Shown here piece by piece: positions 18,900 to 27,587 of a stretch of DNA of 64,000 nucleotides (positions are counted from its first letter, which is position 1; each line of letters starts with the position of its first letter). A program made the translations under genes and the position numbers. Below the pieces are notes generated by a model. The model was not told the origin of the DNA, searched no databases, and worked only from the letters and a program-made list of their open reading frames with translations. Source of the DNA: an uncultured Acidobacteriota bacterium (GTDB lineage: Bacteria; Acidobacteriota; Thermoanaerobaculia; UBA5066); contig CAIMWE010000063.1 of the NCBI GenBank assembly GCA_903845115.1, forward strand, positions 1-64,000, read 5' to 3'.

Positions 18900-21314
18900 A
18901 TGCCGAAGACCCCTCTGACAGCTCGTACCGGACCGGCCGCCGAGGCGACGCGCATTGGAGAGCTCCTCGAGCAGGGGCGAATCCGTGACGCTGTCGAGAG
19001 CGCCAAGGAGTTCGCCAAGAGATCTCCGGGGCCAGCGAGCGACGAGCTTCTCGTCGAGAGCTATTCGGCACGCATCCGCCAGCTCCAGGCCGAGGGACTC
19101 GATCGGGACGCTCGCTCGCTTTGCGACCTCGTGGAGAGGAGGATCCCGGCTTCGCGGGAGCGGATGACCGCCCTCCGGAACGAATGTGACCTCCTTGCCC
19201 AAGGGTTCCGCGGGCTCCTCGCCGCCCTCGAGAGAGGAGACGGGGACGAACGGAGGCGCCTTCTCGTCCTTCTCGCGAGGAAGCTGTGCGACCCGGGAGT
19301 CCTGGCAGACTCGGAGGCTCTCCCCGAGGATCACCCCCTGAAGCTGGAGGCCCGGGCCGTCCGGGCGGTCTTCACCGCAGCGACGAGCGGCCCCTTGCCA
19401 GACGAGGCGATGGCGACGCTCGACTTCGTCTCACGCTCCTCGCCGCTGGCGCCCTGGAAGCTCCTCATTCGTGCGATCGACGGTTTCTACCGGGGGGATC
19501 CCGAGTCCGTCCGGCGTAACGTGGCGGCTCTCTCGGCCGGGAGCGCGGTGACTCCTCTTGGCGCTCTTCTTCTCGCGGCGTCCGGGGCTGACCCGCAGAA
19601 GCCGCTCTCCGTCCCGGTCGCGGCTCTCGCCGAGAAGTTGAGCAGCGGGCGGGGAACCCTGAGGGAGAGCCTCGAGGAGCTCGAGCGGGGGCTCGAGAAG
19701 AGGGACCAGCACCGGGCCTCGCGATTCGCAGAGAGAGTCCTCGCCGCACTTCCGGCCGGCGCCGGCAGCGTGCGGCAACGGTTCCGTGCAACCCTTGTCG
19801 CGCGATGGGTCCGAGCCGGCTTCCCGCCGGAGGCGCTTCCCGGGGAGGTTTCGCCAGGTCGCGCCAACAGGCTGGACACCATTCGATACCTGGCGCTGGC
19901 GATGGAGCAGAAGGACTGGACGCAGGCCGTCGGCGGGTGGGACATCTACCTGGAGCTGAGGTCGCTCTCCGGTCCGCCCACGGGCAAGGAAACCGCCGCC
20001 GTCCTCCTCCACATGGCCTCCCTCTTTCCACCGAGCGAAGACGACGTGGCCTCGGCTCTCGGGGTCCACTGCCCCGAATGCCTTCGCCAGGAGATCAGGG
20101 ATGGAACGCTCCCGGCGTTCTTCGACCGTGAGGCACTCCTGGCGAGGGCGGTGGCGGCAGACGGCTCGCGCAGGGGCTTCCTCGCCCTTTTCTCCTTCCA
20201 ATCCGGCCTGGACGAGAAGGTGGCCGCGGAGACCGCGGCCCGGTGGCACGCCGCCCGGCCCGGAGACCCCGAACCGCTGGTCTTCCTGGTCGAGGAGGCC
20301 ATGCGGCGCAAAGACTGGAAGCGAGCACTCTCTCTCCTCGAGCGGGCCGAGGAGGAGAAGCACCTCGGCCCCGAGCTCCGTGGGAAGCGTTTCTCCGTTC
20401 TGGTGGGTCAGCTCGAGATGCAGATCCAGAAGGGCCAGTGCGCTGGCGCGCGGGCGAGCCTCGTCCTTGCCAGAAAGGAGCCGCAGGCGAGCGAGAGCGA
20501 GCTCGGAGCGTACCTGGCAGCACTGGAGTGGGCACTCTGCCAGTCGGGCCGGAAGCCGGAACCGACCGCCACGCTCGAGGCGGCTAAACGGCTCGCGGCG
20601 AGGGCGCACAACCCGGCCTTCGTCTGGATCCTGATGGCCTCCGCCGGGGAGCTACTCAAGCGGTCGCCCCTCCTGCCGGCCACGATCCTCACACCTCGGG
20701 AGAGCTTTGCCGCGCTCGTCCGGACCCAGCGGCTCGTCCCCCGTCTCGATCGGCCCCTCAAGGTGCCTGGCGAGGTCCTGTGGAGCGCGGAGGGTCATCT
20801 GGACGGGGCATCCCCCGACGACCTTCTCGCTCTCTGCGAGGGCGGAGGCGCGATGGCCTGGCCCCGTGAGGCCTTCGCGGCCACGACCCGCGGAATCGCT
20901 TCCGACGGCCCCCTCCTCGCCCGATTCCTCGGCGCGCGGGCCAGGGCGCTGACGACCCGGAACGACGCTGGCCCGCCCGGAAGGGTGCTCGAGATCCTCC
21001 GCGCGGCCCTGGCGCTCGCCGGGACGAACCACGACACGGAAGGCCTCGGCTCCGTCAGCACCGCTCTGCGGCACGTCCGGGCCACGCCCGGGGGACGCAA
21101 AGCTCTCTCGGCCCTCGGCGTCTTTGGCGAGGACCTTCCCGACGCCGAGGCGATCCGCGCCGTGGTTGCGAAAGAGCGGCTCCTCCCGGCGATTCTCGAC
21201 TCGCCGAAACTCCCCCGGAAGGTCAGGCCCACCAAGCCTCCGGGGCGGCCGGCGAAGAAGAAGCCCGAGAGCCAGCGGGAAGAGCTCTCTTTCGATTTTG
21301 GAGATCTCGAATGA
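18900..21314 (+). CDS. 804-aa uncharacterised alpha-solenoid/TPR-like protein, first gene of a chaperone operon
   Basis: Ala/Leu/Arg-rich helical repeats throughout, basic linker and acidic C-terminus ...KKKPESQREELSFDFGDLE; stop overlaps the J-like gene start. Confidence 0.7.
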   Translation: MPKTPLTARTGPAAEATRIGELLEQGRIRDAVESAKEFAKRSPGPASDELLVESYSARIRQLQAEGLDRDARSLCDLVERRIPASRERMTALRNECDLLAQGFRGLLAALERGDGDERRRLLVLLARKLCDPGVLADSEALPEDHPLKLEARAVRAVFTAATSGPLPDEAMATLDFVSRSSPLAPWKLLIRAIDGFYRGDPESVRRNVAALSAGSAVTPLGALLLAASGADPQKPLSVPVAALAEKLSSGRGTLRESLEELERGLEKRDQHRASRFAERVLAALPAGAGSVRQRFRATLVARWVRAGFPPEALPGEVSPGRANRLDTIRYLALAMEQKDWTQAVGGWDIYLELRSLSGPPTGKETAAVLLHMASLFPPSEDDVASALGVHCPECLRQEIRDGTLPAFFDREALLARAVAADGSRRGFLALFSFQSGLDEKVAAETAARWHAARPGDPEPLVFLVEEAMRRKDWKRALSLLERAEEEKHLGPELRGKRFSVLVGQLEMQIQKGQCAGARASLVLARKEPQASESELGAYLAALEWALCQSGRKPEPTATLEAAKRLAARAHNPAFVWILMASAGELLKRSPLLPATILTPRESFAALVRTQRLVPRLDRPLKVPGEVLWSAEGHLDGASPDDLLALCEGGGAMAWPREAFAATTRGIASDGPLLARFLGARARALTTRNDAGPPGRVLEILRAALALAGTNHDTEGLGSVSTALRHVRATPGGRKALSALGVFGEDLPDAEAIRAVVAKERLLPAILDSPKLPRKVRPTKPPGRPAKKKPESQREELSFDFGDLE

Positions 21315-21601
21315 GCCCTTTCGAGCTGCTCGGGGTCGTGGAGACCGCTGGCGACGACGAGATCCGGGCCGCCTACCACAAGGCGGTCCTCGCCCACCCG
21401 CCTGACCGCGACCCGGAAGGCTTCCAGAAGGTCCGCGCCGCTTTCGACGCGATCCGCGACGAGGAGGCCCGTCTGGAGCTCCGCCTCTTCGGCCCTCCGC
21501 CCTTCCAGAGCCTCCTCGAGCTTCTCGACGAGCTCGGCGAGGGAAAGAGATGGGTCGGCCCCGGCCCCTGGATCGCCACGCTGAAGGAAACGGGGCCGTG
21601 A
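21311..21601 (+). CDS. Small J-domain-like protein with altered HPD motif (HPPDRDPE)
   Basis: SPFELLGVVETAGDDEIRAAYHKAVLAHPPDRDPEGFQKVRAAFDAIRDEEAR resembles helices I-III of a J domain; next to GrpE-like and Hsp70 genes. Confidence 0.72.
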   Translation: MSPFELLGVVETAGDDEIRAAYHKAVLAHPPDRDPEGFQKVRAAFDAIRDEEARLELRLFGPPPFQSLLELLDELGEGKRWVGPGPWIATLKETGP

Positions 21602-22323
21602 GCAGCTTGTCGTCCGAGGAACGGCAGCGTTTCCTCGACCGGGTCGCCTCGTGGCTGGACGCGCTTGGCGAGGAAGAGCCATTTCCCGAGGGCCTCGCAC
21701 CCGAAGCCCTCGTCGCAATGAATCCCGAGCCCGACCTCTTGGCACTCCACGGTCAGATGGCCGCGCTGACGCAGGAGACCCGCCTCCTCGGCCGCGCCAC
21801 GAGCCGTTTGACGGCGGAGATGAAGGAAGCGATCGAGCGGGAAGATAGCCGTGCGGAGAGCGGGACGACCGCCGAAAGCATTTTCCGGGCCCGGCGAGAG
21901 GGCCGGATGGAGCAGGCTGCGGAGCTTCTCGACGTGAGGGACCGGCTCGCGCGCGGCCTTTCCGAGGCGAGGTCCCGCCTTGGCGCGATCCCCCGTTGGC
22001 AGCACCGGCTCTTCGGAGGATCCGCAGTCCTCGAGGCCCTCGTCCGCGGAGACGAGCTCGCCCTCGAGCGGCTCGACGACCTTCTTGCCCGCCTCTCGCT
22101 CCGCGAGGTGCCGTGCCTGGGCCGCGTCTTCGACCCTCTCAAGATGAAAGCCGTGGAGACCGCGGTCTGCGGGAATGTGCCTGCCGGCACGGTTCTCGAC
22201 GTCTATCGTTCCGGCTGGGTGTCAGGAGAGGCCGTCATCAGGTTCGCCGAGGTACGGGTCGCCGGGCAGAGCACTCTCGTATCGGAGTCGACAGGAGGCC
22301 GCCAGGAGGCCACCAGGAGATGA
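21598..22323 (+). CDS. GrpE-like nucleotide exchange factor
   Basis: GTG start overlapping the J-like stop; long helix followed by FDPLKMKAVETAVCGNVPAGTVLDVYRSGWVSGEAVIRFAEVRVA, a GrpE-type C-terminal beta domain. Confidence 0.72.
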   Translation: MSSLSSEERQRFLDRVASWLDALGEEEPFPEGLAPEALVAMNPEPDLLALHGQMAALTQETRLLGRATSRLTAEMKEAIEREDSRAESGTTAESIFRARREGRMEQAAELLDVRDRLARGLSEARSRLGAIPRWQHRLFGGSAVLEALVRGDELALERLDDLLARLSLREVPCLGRVFDPLKMKAVETAVCGNVPAGTVLDVYRSGWVSGEAVIRFAEVRVAGQSTLVSESTGGRQEATRR

Positions 22324-24128
22324 GAATGGCAGATGTCATCGTCGGAATCGACCTCGGGACGACCAACTCGGAGGTCGCCGCATTCCTCGACGGCAGGGTC
22401 CAGATCCTGCCGGTCGAAGGAGATCCGATCCTCCCTTCCGTCGTCGGGATGGCTCTCGACGGAACGCTTCTCGTCGGGGCTCCTGCGCGAAACCAGAGCG
22501 TTCTTTACCCGGAGCGGACCGTCCGCTCGATCAAGCGGCTGATGGGGTCCTCCCAGACGGTCTCGATGGGGGAGAGGACTTTCACCCCGCCCGAGGTCTC
22601 GGCGCTCATCCTCAGGGAGCTGAAGGAGCGGGCCGAGGCGTCGCTCGGGACCGAGGTGAAGAAGGCCGTCATCACGGTGCCGGCCTACTTTTCCGACGCT
22701 CAGCGGCAGGCAACGCGCGACGCTGGTGCCATCGCCGGCCTCGAGGTGCCGAGGATCCTCAACGAGCCAACCGCCGCGGCGCTGGCCTACGGCGAGGACC
22801 GACACGAGGCGAAGACGCTCCTCATCTATGACCTCGGGGGGGGCACGTTCGACGTCTCCGTCGTCCACGCAGAGGGTGACCTGACCGAGGTCCTCTCGAG
22901 CCACGGCGACACGCACCTCGGCGGGGACGATTTCGACCAGCTCCTCCTCGAGCACGTCCATGGCAGGCTGATCGCCGGCGGCGGGCCGGACCTGCGTGCC
23001 GACCGCCGCGCAATGAGCCGGCTCCTCTGGTCCGCCGAGGAGGCCAAGAAGCGACTCAGCGACGAGCCCTGGGCGCGCCTCAGAGAAGAGCACCTCGCCG
23101 AGGTGCGGGGCGTTCCCTTCCACCTCGACGTCGAGGTCTCCCGCCAGGACTTCGAAAGGCTCATCGAGCACCTCCTCGAGCGGACGATCAACAGCGTCCA
23201 CAAAGCGCTCTCGGACGCGGGGAAACGCCCCACCGAGCTCGACGCGATCCTCCTCGTTGGGGGCGCCACGCGGACCCCGCTCGTCTCGGAATTCCTCGAG
23301 CGAGCGACGGGGATGAGGCCCCGCCAGGATCTCCACCCCGACCTCTGCGTCGCCCTCGGGGCCGGCGTCCTGGCGAGCCGGCTAGCGGGGCACGACATCG
23401 AGAAGGTCCTCGTCGACGTTTCTCCCTACTCGTTCGGGCCGTCACATCTCGGAATCCTCGAGGGGCGAGTCACCCCCCACTGCTACCACCCCATCATCAG
23501 ACGGAACTCCCCGCTGCCCGTCAGCAAGACCGAGAGCTACTGGACCGCGAGCGACGACCAGACAAAGGTGCGCCTGGACATCTACCAGGGCGACGACCCG
23601 AACGCCCTCCGCAACATCCCGATCGGCGGCTTCGAGGTCGAGGGACTCTCCCTCGTTCCCAGCGGCAACGAGATCCTCTGCCGGATGGACCTCGACCTGG
23701 ACGGCATCCTGCGCGTGACAGCCGTCGAGAAACGGACGGGCCTGTCGAAGGCGATCACGATCGAACGGGCGACAACCGCCCTTTCCCCCGAGGAGGTCCG
23801 GAAGGCCCGCGAGAGAATGCGAGAGCTGGCCGGCGACGAGGAACTCGACGCAGAAGACGTTGACGGCCGTTGGGAACCCGGTGACGACGAACCAGGCGAC
23901 GGGGGCGAGGGGAACGAAGGCGAGGAGAGCAACGACCACCTCTCACGGGTCGACGGGCTCCTCGAGCGAGGCCGCACCCTGCTCCCGAAGATGGGGCCGG
24001 ACGACCGCGGCGAGGCGATGGCGCTCCTGGAGCGGCTGGAGGAGGCCAGGGAGAAGACCGACGCGCTCCTGATGGAAAGTCTGTCCCAGCAGCTCGAGGA
24101 TCTCCTCTTCTTCATCGAGGAGAAGTGA
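22320..24128 (+). CDS. Hsp70-family (DnaK-like) chaperone
   Basis: IVGIDLGTTNSEVAAF, KKAVITVPAYFSDAQRQATRDAGAIAGLEVPRILNEPTAAALAYG, IYDLGGGTFDVSVV; ATGA overlap with the GrpE-like gene. Confidence 0.93.
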   Translation: MRMADVIVGIDLGTTNSEVAAFLDGRVQILPVEGDPILPSVVGMALDGTLLVGAPARNQSVLYPERTVRSIKRLMGSSQTVSMGERTFTPPEVSALILRELKERAEASLGTEVKKAVITVPAYFSDAQRQATRDAGAIAGLEVPRILNEPTAAALAYGEDRHEAKTLLIYDLGGGTFDVSVVHAEGDLTEVLSSHGDTHLGGDDFDQLLLEHVHGRLIAGGGPDLRADRRAMSRLLWSAEEAKKRLSDEPWARLREEHLAEVRGVPFHLDVEVSRQDFERLIEHLLERTINSVHKALSDAGKRPTELDAILLVGGATRTPLVSEFLERATGMRPRQDLHPDLCVALGAGVLASRLAGHDIEKVLVDVSPYSFGPSHLGILEGRVTPHCYHPIIRRNSPLPVSKTESYWTASDDQTKVRLDIYQGDDPNALRNIPIGGFEVEGLSLVPSGNEILCRMDLDLDGILRVTAVEKRTGLSKAITIERATTALSPEEVRKARERMRELAGDEELDAEDVDGRWEPGDDEPGDGGEGNEGEESNDHLSRVDGLLERGRTLLPKMGPDDRGEAMALLERLEEAREKTDALLMESLSQQLEDLLFFIEEK

Positions 24129-24385
24129 CAGAGCTCATCTGCCCGACCTGCCGCGCCCAGTGGCGATCTGTCGCGACGTGCGCCCGGTGCGGCACGGATC
24201 TCCTGCCGCTCATGCGCCTCGCCGCGCGCGCTCACGCGCTCCGGGAAGAGGCTTGCGCGGCGCTCCTCGACCCTTCGCGCGCCGCGCAGGCCTTGAACGC
24301 CGCGCAGGCGGCCCATCGTCTTCATCAGACGCCCCGGAGCTCAGCGCTCCTGGCGCTCGCGATCGTGGCCGCGGCCGGAGTCTGA
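24125..24385 (+). CDS. Small zinc-ribbon protein ending the chaperone operon
   Basis: GTGA overlap with the Hsp70 stop; ELICPTCRAQWRSVATCARCGTDLLPL (CxxC...CxxC). Confidence 0.65.
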   Translation: MTELICPTCRAQWRSVATCARCGTDLLPLMRLAARAHALREEACAALLDPSRAAQALNAAQAAHRLHQTPRSSALLALAIVAAAGV

Positions 24386-24454
24386 GCCGACACGGCACAC
24401 GACCGCTTCCAGATGCGACAGCTCACTCGGCGACGGACGAGGAAAGCCCGTCGG

Positions 24455-24501
24455 AGCGGAGGGACTCCCCGAGGGCAGAGACCTTCCGGCCGTAGTCCCG
24501 G
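24455..24501. repeat. 47-bp decayed copy of the 3' end of the SLT transglycosylase gene (partner 27590-27636)
   Basis: 44/47 identical by direct comparison: agcggagggaCtcccCgagggcagagaccttccggCcgtagtcccgg vs agcggagggaGtcccAgagggcagagaccttccggAcgtagtcccgg. Confidence 0.9.
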
Positions 24502-24586
24502 AGCATGAGGCGGAGCGCGGTCTTGGGGCACCGCCCCGAACAAGTCATCAAGTCATGCATGACACCGCTCTGGCAGGAGCGCGGCT

Positions 24587-24784
24587 TCAGGGCTTCGCCG
24601 ATCCTGCGGCCCGCCGCGACTTCACCTGGCGGCCCGTCCGGAGTGCGGATTTTCGCGACATCGCCGCGTCCTGAAGCTGAATGTAGTGCGCGACCAGCCT
24701 CTGAGGATCGTTGCCGTGCTCGCGGGAAATCTCACGCCGCACTTGGCGGAGTCGGGTCTGCGAATCGATTCCTTCAGTTCGCAT
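24587..24784 (-). CDS. Small hypothetical protein paired with the PIN gene (possible TA partner)
   Basis: MRTEGIDSQTRLRQVRREISREHGNDPQRLVAHYIQLQD; start overlaps the end of the PIN ORF. Confidence 0.5.
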   Translation of the reverse strand: MRTEGIDSQTRLRQVRREISREHGNDPQRLVAHYIQLQDAAMSRKSALRTGRQVKSRRAAGSAKP

Positions 24785-25255
24785 CTTGGTCTCCGCTCAG
24801 CTCGAGAGGTGTGACGAGAGTCGGTACGTGAAGGCCGAGCTTGGTGTTCACGCGTTTGATGTGGCCGAACTTGTTGGCGTTCGCAAGGTGCTGGCAATTC
24901 CACGTGAGAAGAAAATCGCACTTGTGGTACGACGCCATCGCAAGGTGGAGCGCGTCCCCAACAGGATCTCTCGGCATGACGTGTTGCAGGACATAGACCT
25001 CGACGATCTCGGCGACAGCCGGCTCGAAAGGCAGAACGGGTAGATCCTTCACAAGAGCCAGGACGTGACGGTGAGCGGGGTAAATTCCTCGGCCAAGTTC
25101 CTCGATGACGGCAAGGCTCGTGACGGTCTCGAAGGCCGATCGGGGATGTCCCACCACCGCCGGGTCCAGAGGCGCCGCGCCACCATCTCGGGCTCGGGCC
25201 GAGCCTCGTAATAGAAGCCAGGGATCGAGGTCTCCACATAGACGAGAGGCGCCAT
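24774..25255 (-). pseudogene. VapC-type PIN-domain toxin, frameshifted
   Basis: N-terminal half MAPLVYVETSIPGFYYEARPEPEMVARRLWTRRWWD in one frame, then HPRSAFETVTSLAVIEELGRG...DALHLAMASYHKCDFLLTWNCQHLANANK in another; crossover near 25150. Confidence 0.8.
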
Positions 25256-25372
25256 CCACGGAACTGTACCGCCGTAGCCGGCTCCCCGCAAAGAGAGCGC
25301 ACTTGGATGATAAGCCAGTTCCCTCCAGCGGGCGTCTCTCCTCGGTCTCGTTTACCTGCGACACCGCTTTCG

Positions 25373-25750
25373 TCAGCTCGAGGGGTGGGCCAGGCGGAGC
25401 AGTCGCTCGACGAGCCCCTCGAGAAACACTCGAAGCTCGGCGGGTGTGATGCCTGCGGGAACGCGGACATCAGGGCCCACGCTGATCTGGGAGAGAACCC
25501 AAGCAAGCTGAGCGGCCGTGAGACCCCCGTCCTTGGTTGCCGCGGAAGAGAGAGCACTCTCGACGCTGAAACCTGCGCGCTCCAGAAGCAAGACGTCCAC
25601 GAGGCCGCGAACCTCGCCCCGCGAGAGGAGCGTGCAGAGCTTGTTCGCGAGGATCTCCTCGGGAGGATCGACGAGGATGCCTTCGCGCTCGAGCTTCCCC
25701 GGACCGAGGCGACTCACTTCGCTTCCGGCAGCAAACCCTGCCGCGCCCAC
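25373..25750 (-). pseudogene. AbiEii/AbiGii-like nucleotidyltransferase toxin, core missing
   Basis: Only the C-terminal part REGILVDPPEEILANKLCTLLSRGEVRGLVDVLLLE...GGLTAAQLAWVLSQI is present; the nucleotidyltransferase core is absent. Confidence 0.6.
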
Positions 25751-25950
25751 CGGCCGAGCAGAAACTCCCAGAACGGGCGGCGAAGCCCGAGCCGACCGGA
25801 GAGACGAGGCCAGAGACGAGCGACTTCGGCGGGGCTCGTGAAACGCCAGACATCCGTGTCCCGGGCCTCCCGAAGGATGAGGGCCAGAAGACGCAGCCGC
25901 TCTTCCTCCGATGCCGATCGAAGGCGTTCCTCGAGCTCGGCGACGGTCAT
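25714..25950 (-). CDS. AbiE-associated small protein (putative antitoxin partner)
   Basis: MTVAELEERLRSASEEERLRLLALILREARDTDVWRFTSPAEVARLWPRLSGRLGLRRPFWEFLLGRW, directly upstream of and overlapping the AbiEii remnant. Confidence 0.5.
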   Translation of the reverse strand: MTVAELEERLRSASEEERLRLLALILREARDTDVWRFTSPAEVARLWPRLSGRLGLRRPFWEFLLGRWARQGLLPEAK

Positions 25951-26085
25951 CGGATCGTCCCAGAGGAAGTAGGGCGAGGCGCCGGGATCGGCGAGATGCG
26001 TCGAGAGCAGAGGCACCGATCGAAGTTTACGCCCTCCGTTTCGCGATGAGGCCCCACGCCCCACCTCATCCGGATCGCCGCGTTC

Positions 26086-26394
26086 ATGCCGGAGACGCTC
26101 CTCGGCGTACGCTATCGGTATGCCGAGGAAGACGGAACGGCCATCCCCGTGGCGTTGCCCCTGCTGCCCGTCCCGCCGGCCGAGGTCCTGCTCGGGGAGG
26201 CGGCGGCGCTGCCGGGAGATCTCGTCGCAGGACTGCGCGACGCGGCCCTCATCGCGGACCTGGACCGGATCCTCGAGCTGACCGGGCTGTTGGAGGCCCG
26301 CGCCCCGGCGATGGCGCAGGAGCTCCGCAGGCTCGCCGAGGGTTTCGCCTACCCGGGGATCCTGGCCCTCCTCGAGCGGGGGACGGCGCCGTGA
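26086..26394 (+). pseudogene. C-terminal remnant of a hybrid histidine kinase-like protein
   Basis: DLVAGLRDAALIADLDRILELTGLLEARAPAMAQELRRLAEGFAYPGILALLERG resembles the tail found after receiver domains of hybrid kinases; stop overlaps the HD-GYP regulator start. Confidence 0.5.
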
Positions 26395-27557
26395 CGGCGC
26401 CTCGCGTCAACCGGGCAGCGGACATCCTGGCCGTGGACGACACCCCGGCCAACCTGCTGATCCTGATCGCCACGCTCAACGCGAAGGGACACCGGGTCCG
26501 GCCGGTTCTCGACGGCAGGCTCGCCCTGGAGGTGGCCCGTCGGACGCCGCCCGAGCTCATCCTGCTCGACATCCGCATGCCGGGGATGGACGGCTTCGAG
26601 GTGTGTGCCCATCTCAAGGAGGACCCCCTGCTCGCGGAGATCCCGGTCATCTTCATCAGCTCCAGCCCGGACGCCTCGGACAAGGTGCAGGCGTTCGCCG
26701 CCGGCGGCGTCGACTACGTCACCAAGCCCTTCCACGTCGACGAGGTGATCGCCCGGGTGGAAGCTCACCTGAAGATCCGGCGGCTCCAGGTCGCGCTCGA
26801 CCAGTACAACCGGGGCCTTCAGGAGATGGTGCGGACGCAGGTGAGGGAGATCTCCGAGTCCCAGATCGCGACGATTTTCGCGCTGGCGAAGCTGTCGGAA
26901 TCTCGCGACGACGAGACGGGGCATCACATCGTCAGGGTCCAGCGGTACTTCGTGGCGCTCGCCCGGCGCCTGTGCGAGGACGGAGTCGTCCCGGAGGCCG
27001 CCCGCGACGGCTTCCTCGAGAACATCTTCCAGGCGTGCGCCCTGCACGACATCGGAAAGGTCGGGATCCCCGACAGCATCCTGCTCAAGCCGGGCGAGCT
27101 GACCCCCGGCGAGCTCGAGGCGATGAAGAGGCACACCCTCATCGGGGCAGAGACCCTTGCCGCCGTCCTCGAGGGCTATCCCGGCAACGCCTTCGTGCGG
27201 ATGGGGGTGGAGGTGACCCGATCCCATCACGAGAGATGGGACGGCAGCGGCTACCCGGACGGCCTTTCCGGCGAGGCGATCCCGCTGGCGGCGCGGATCG
27301 TGATGCTTGCCGACCAGTACGACGCGCTTCGCAACAAGCGTCCCTACAAGGGGGAATTCGACGCGGAAAGGACGTACGCGATCCTGACCGAGGGCGACGG
27401 TCGAAGCGACCCGAGGCACGTGGACCCGCGAGTGCTCGCCGCGTTCAAGGCGATCCGCACGGAGTTCGACGCGATCCACGAGGAGCTGCGGGAGCCGCTG
27501 CCCGGCGGGAGACCTGCGTCTTGGACCGAACAGGTCCTCGAGCAGGCACAGTGGTAA
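26391..27557 (+). CDS. Response regulator with HD-GYP phosphodiesterase domain
   Basis: Receiver ILAVDDTPANL...LLDIRMPGMDGFEV...VTKPFHVDEV, then HDIGKVGIPDSILLKPGELTPGELEAMKRHTLIG and HHERWDGSGYPDGLSGEAIPL. Confidence 0.93.
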   Translation: MTAPRVNRAADILAVDDTPANLLILIATLNAKGHRVRPVLDGRLALEVARRTPPELILLDIRMPGMDGFEVCAHLKEDPLLAEIPVIFISSSPDASDKVQAFAAGGVDYVTKPFHVDEVIARVEAHLKIRRLQVALDQYNRGLQEMVRTQVREISESQIATIFALAKLSESRDDETGHHIVRVQRYFVALARRLCEDGVVPEAARDGFLENIFQACALHDIGKVGIPDSILLKPGELTPGELEAMKRHTLIGAETLAAVLEGYPGNAFVRMGVEVTRSHHERWDGSGYPDGLSGEAIPLAARIVMLADQYDALRNKRPYKGEFDAERTYAILTEGDGRSDPRHVDPRVLAAFKAIRTEFDAIHEELREPLPGGRPASWTEQVLEQAQW

Positions 27558-27587
27558 TGGACGAGGTGTCGGCGAGGGTCTCCGTCG

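Noticed and set aside
24552-24563. GTCATGCATGAC 12-bp palindrome next to a CAAGTCAT direct repeat
   Set aside because: Too short and isolated to assign a function.
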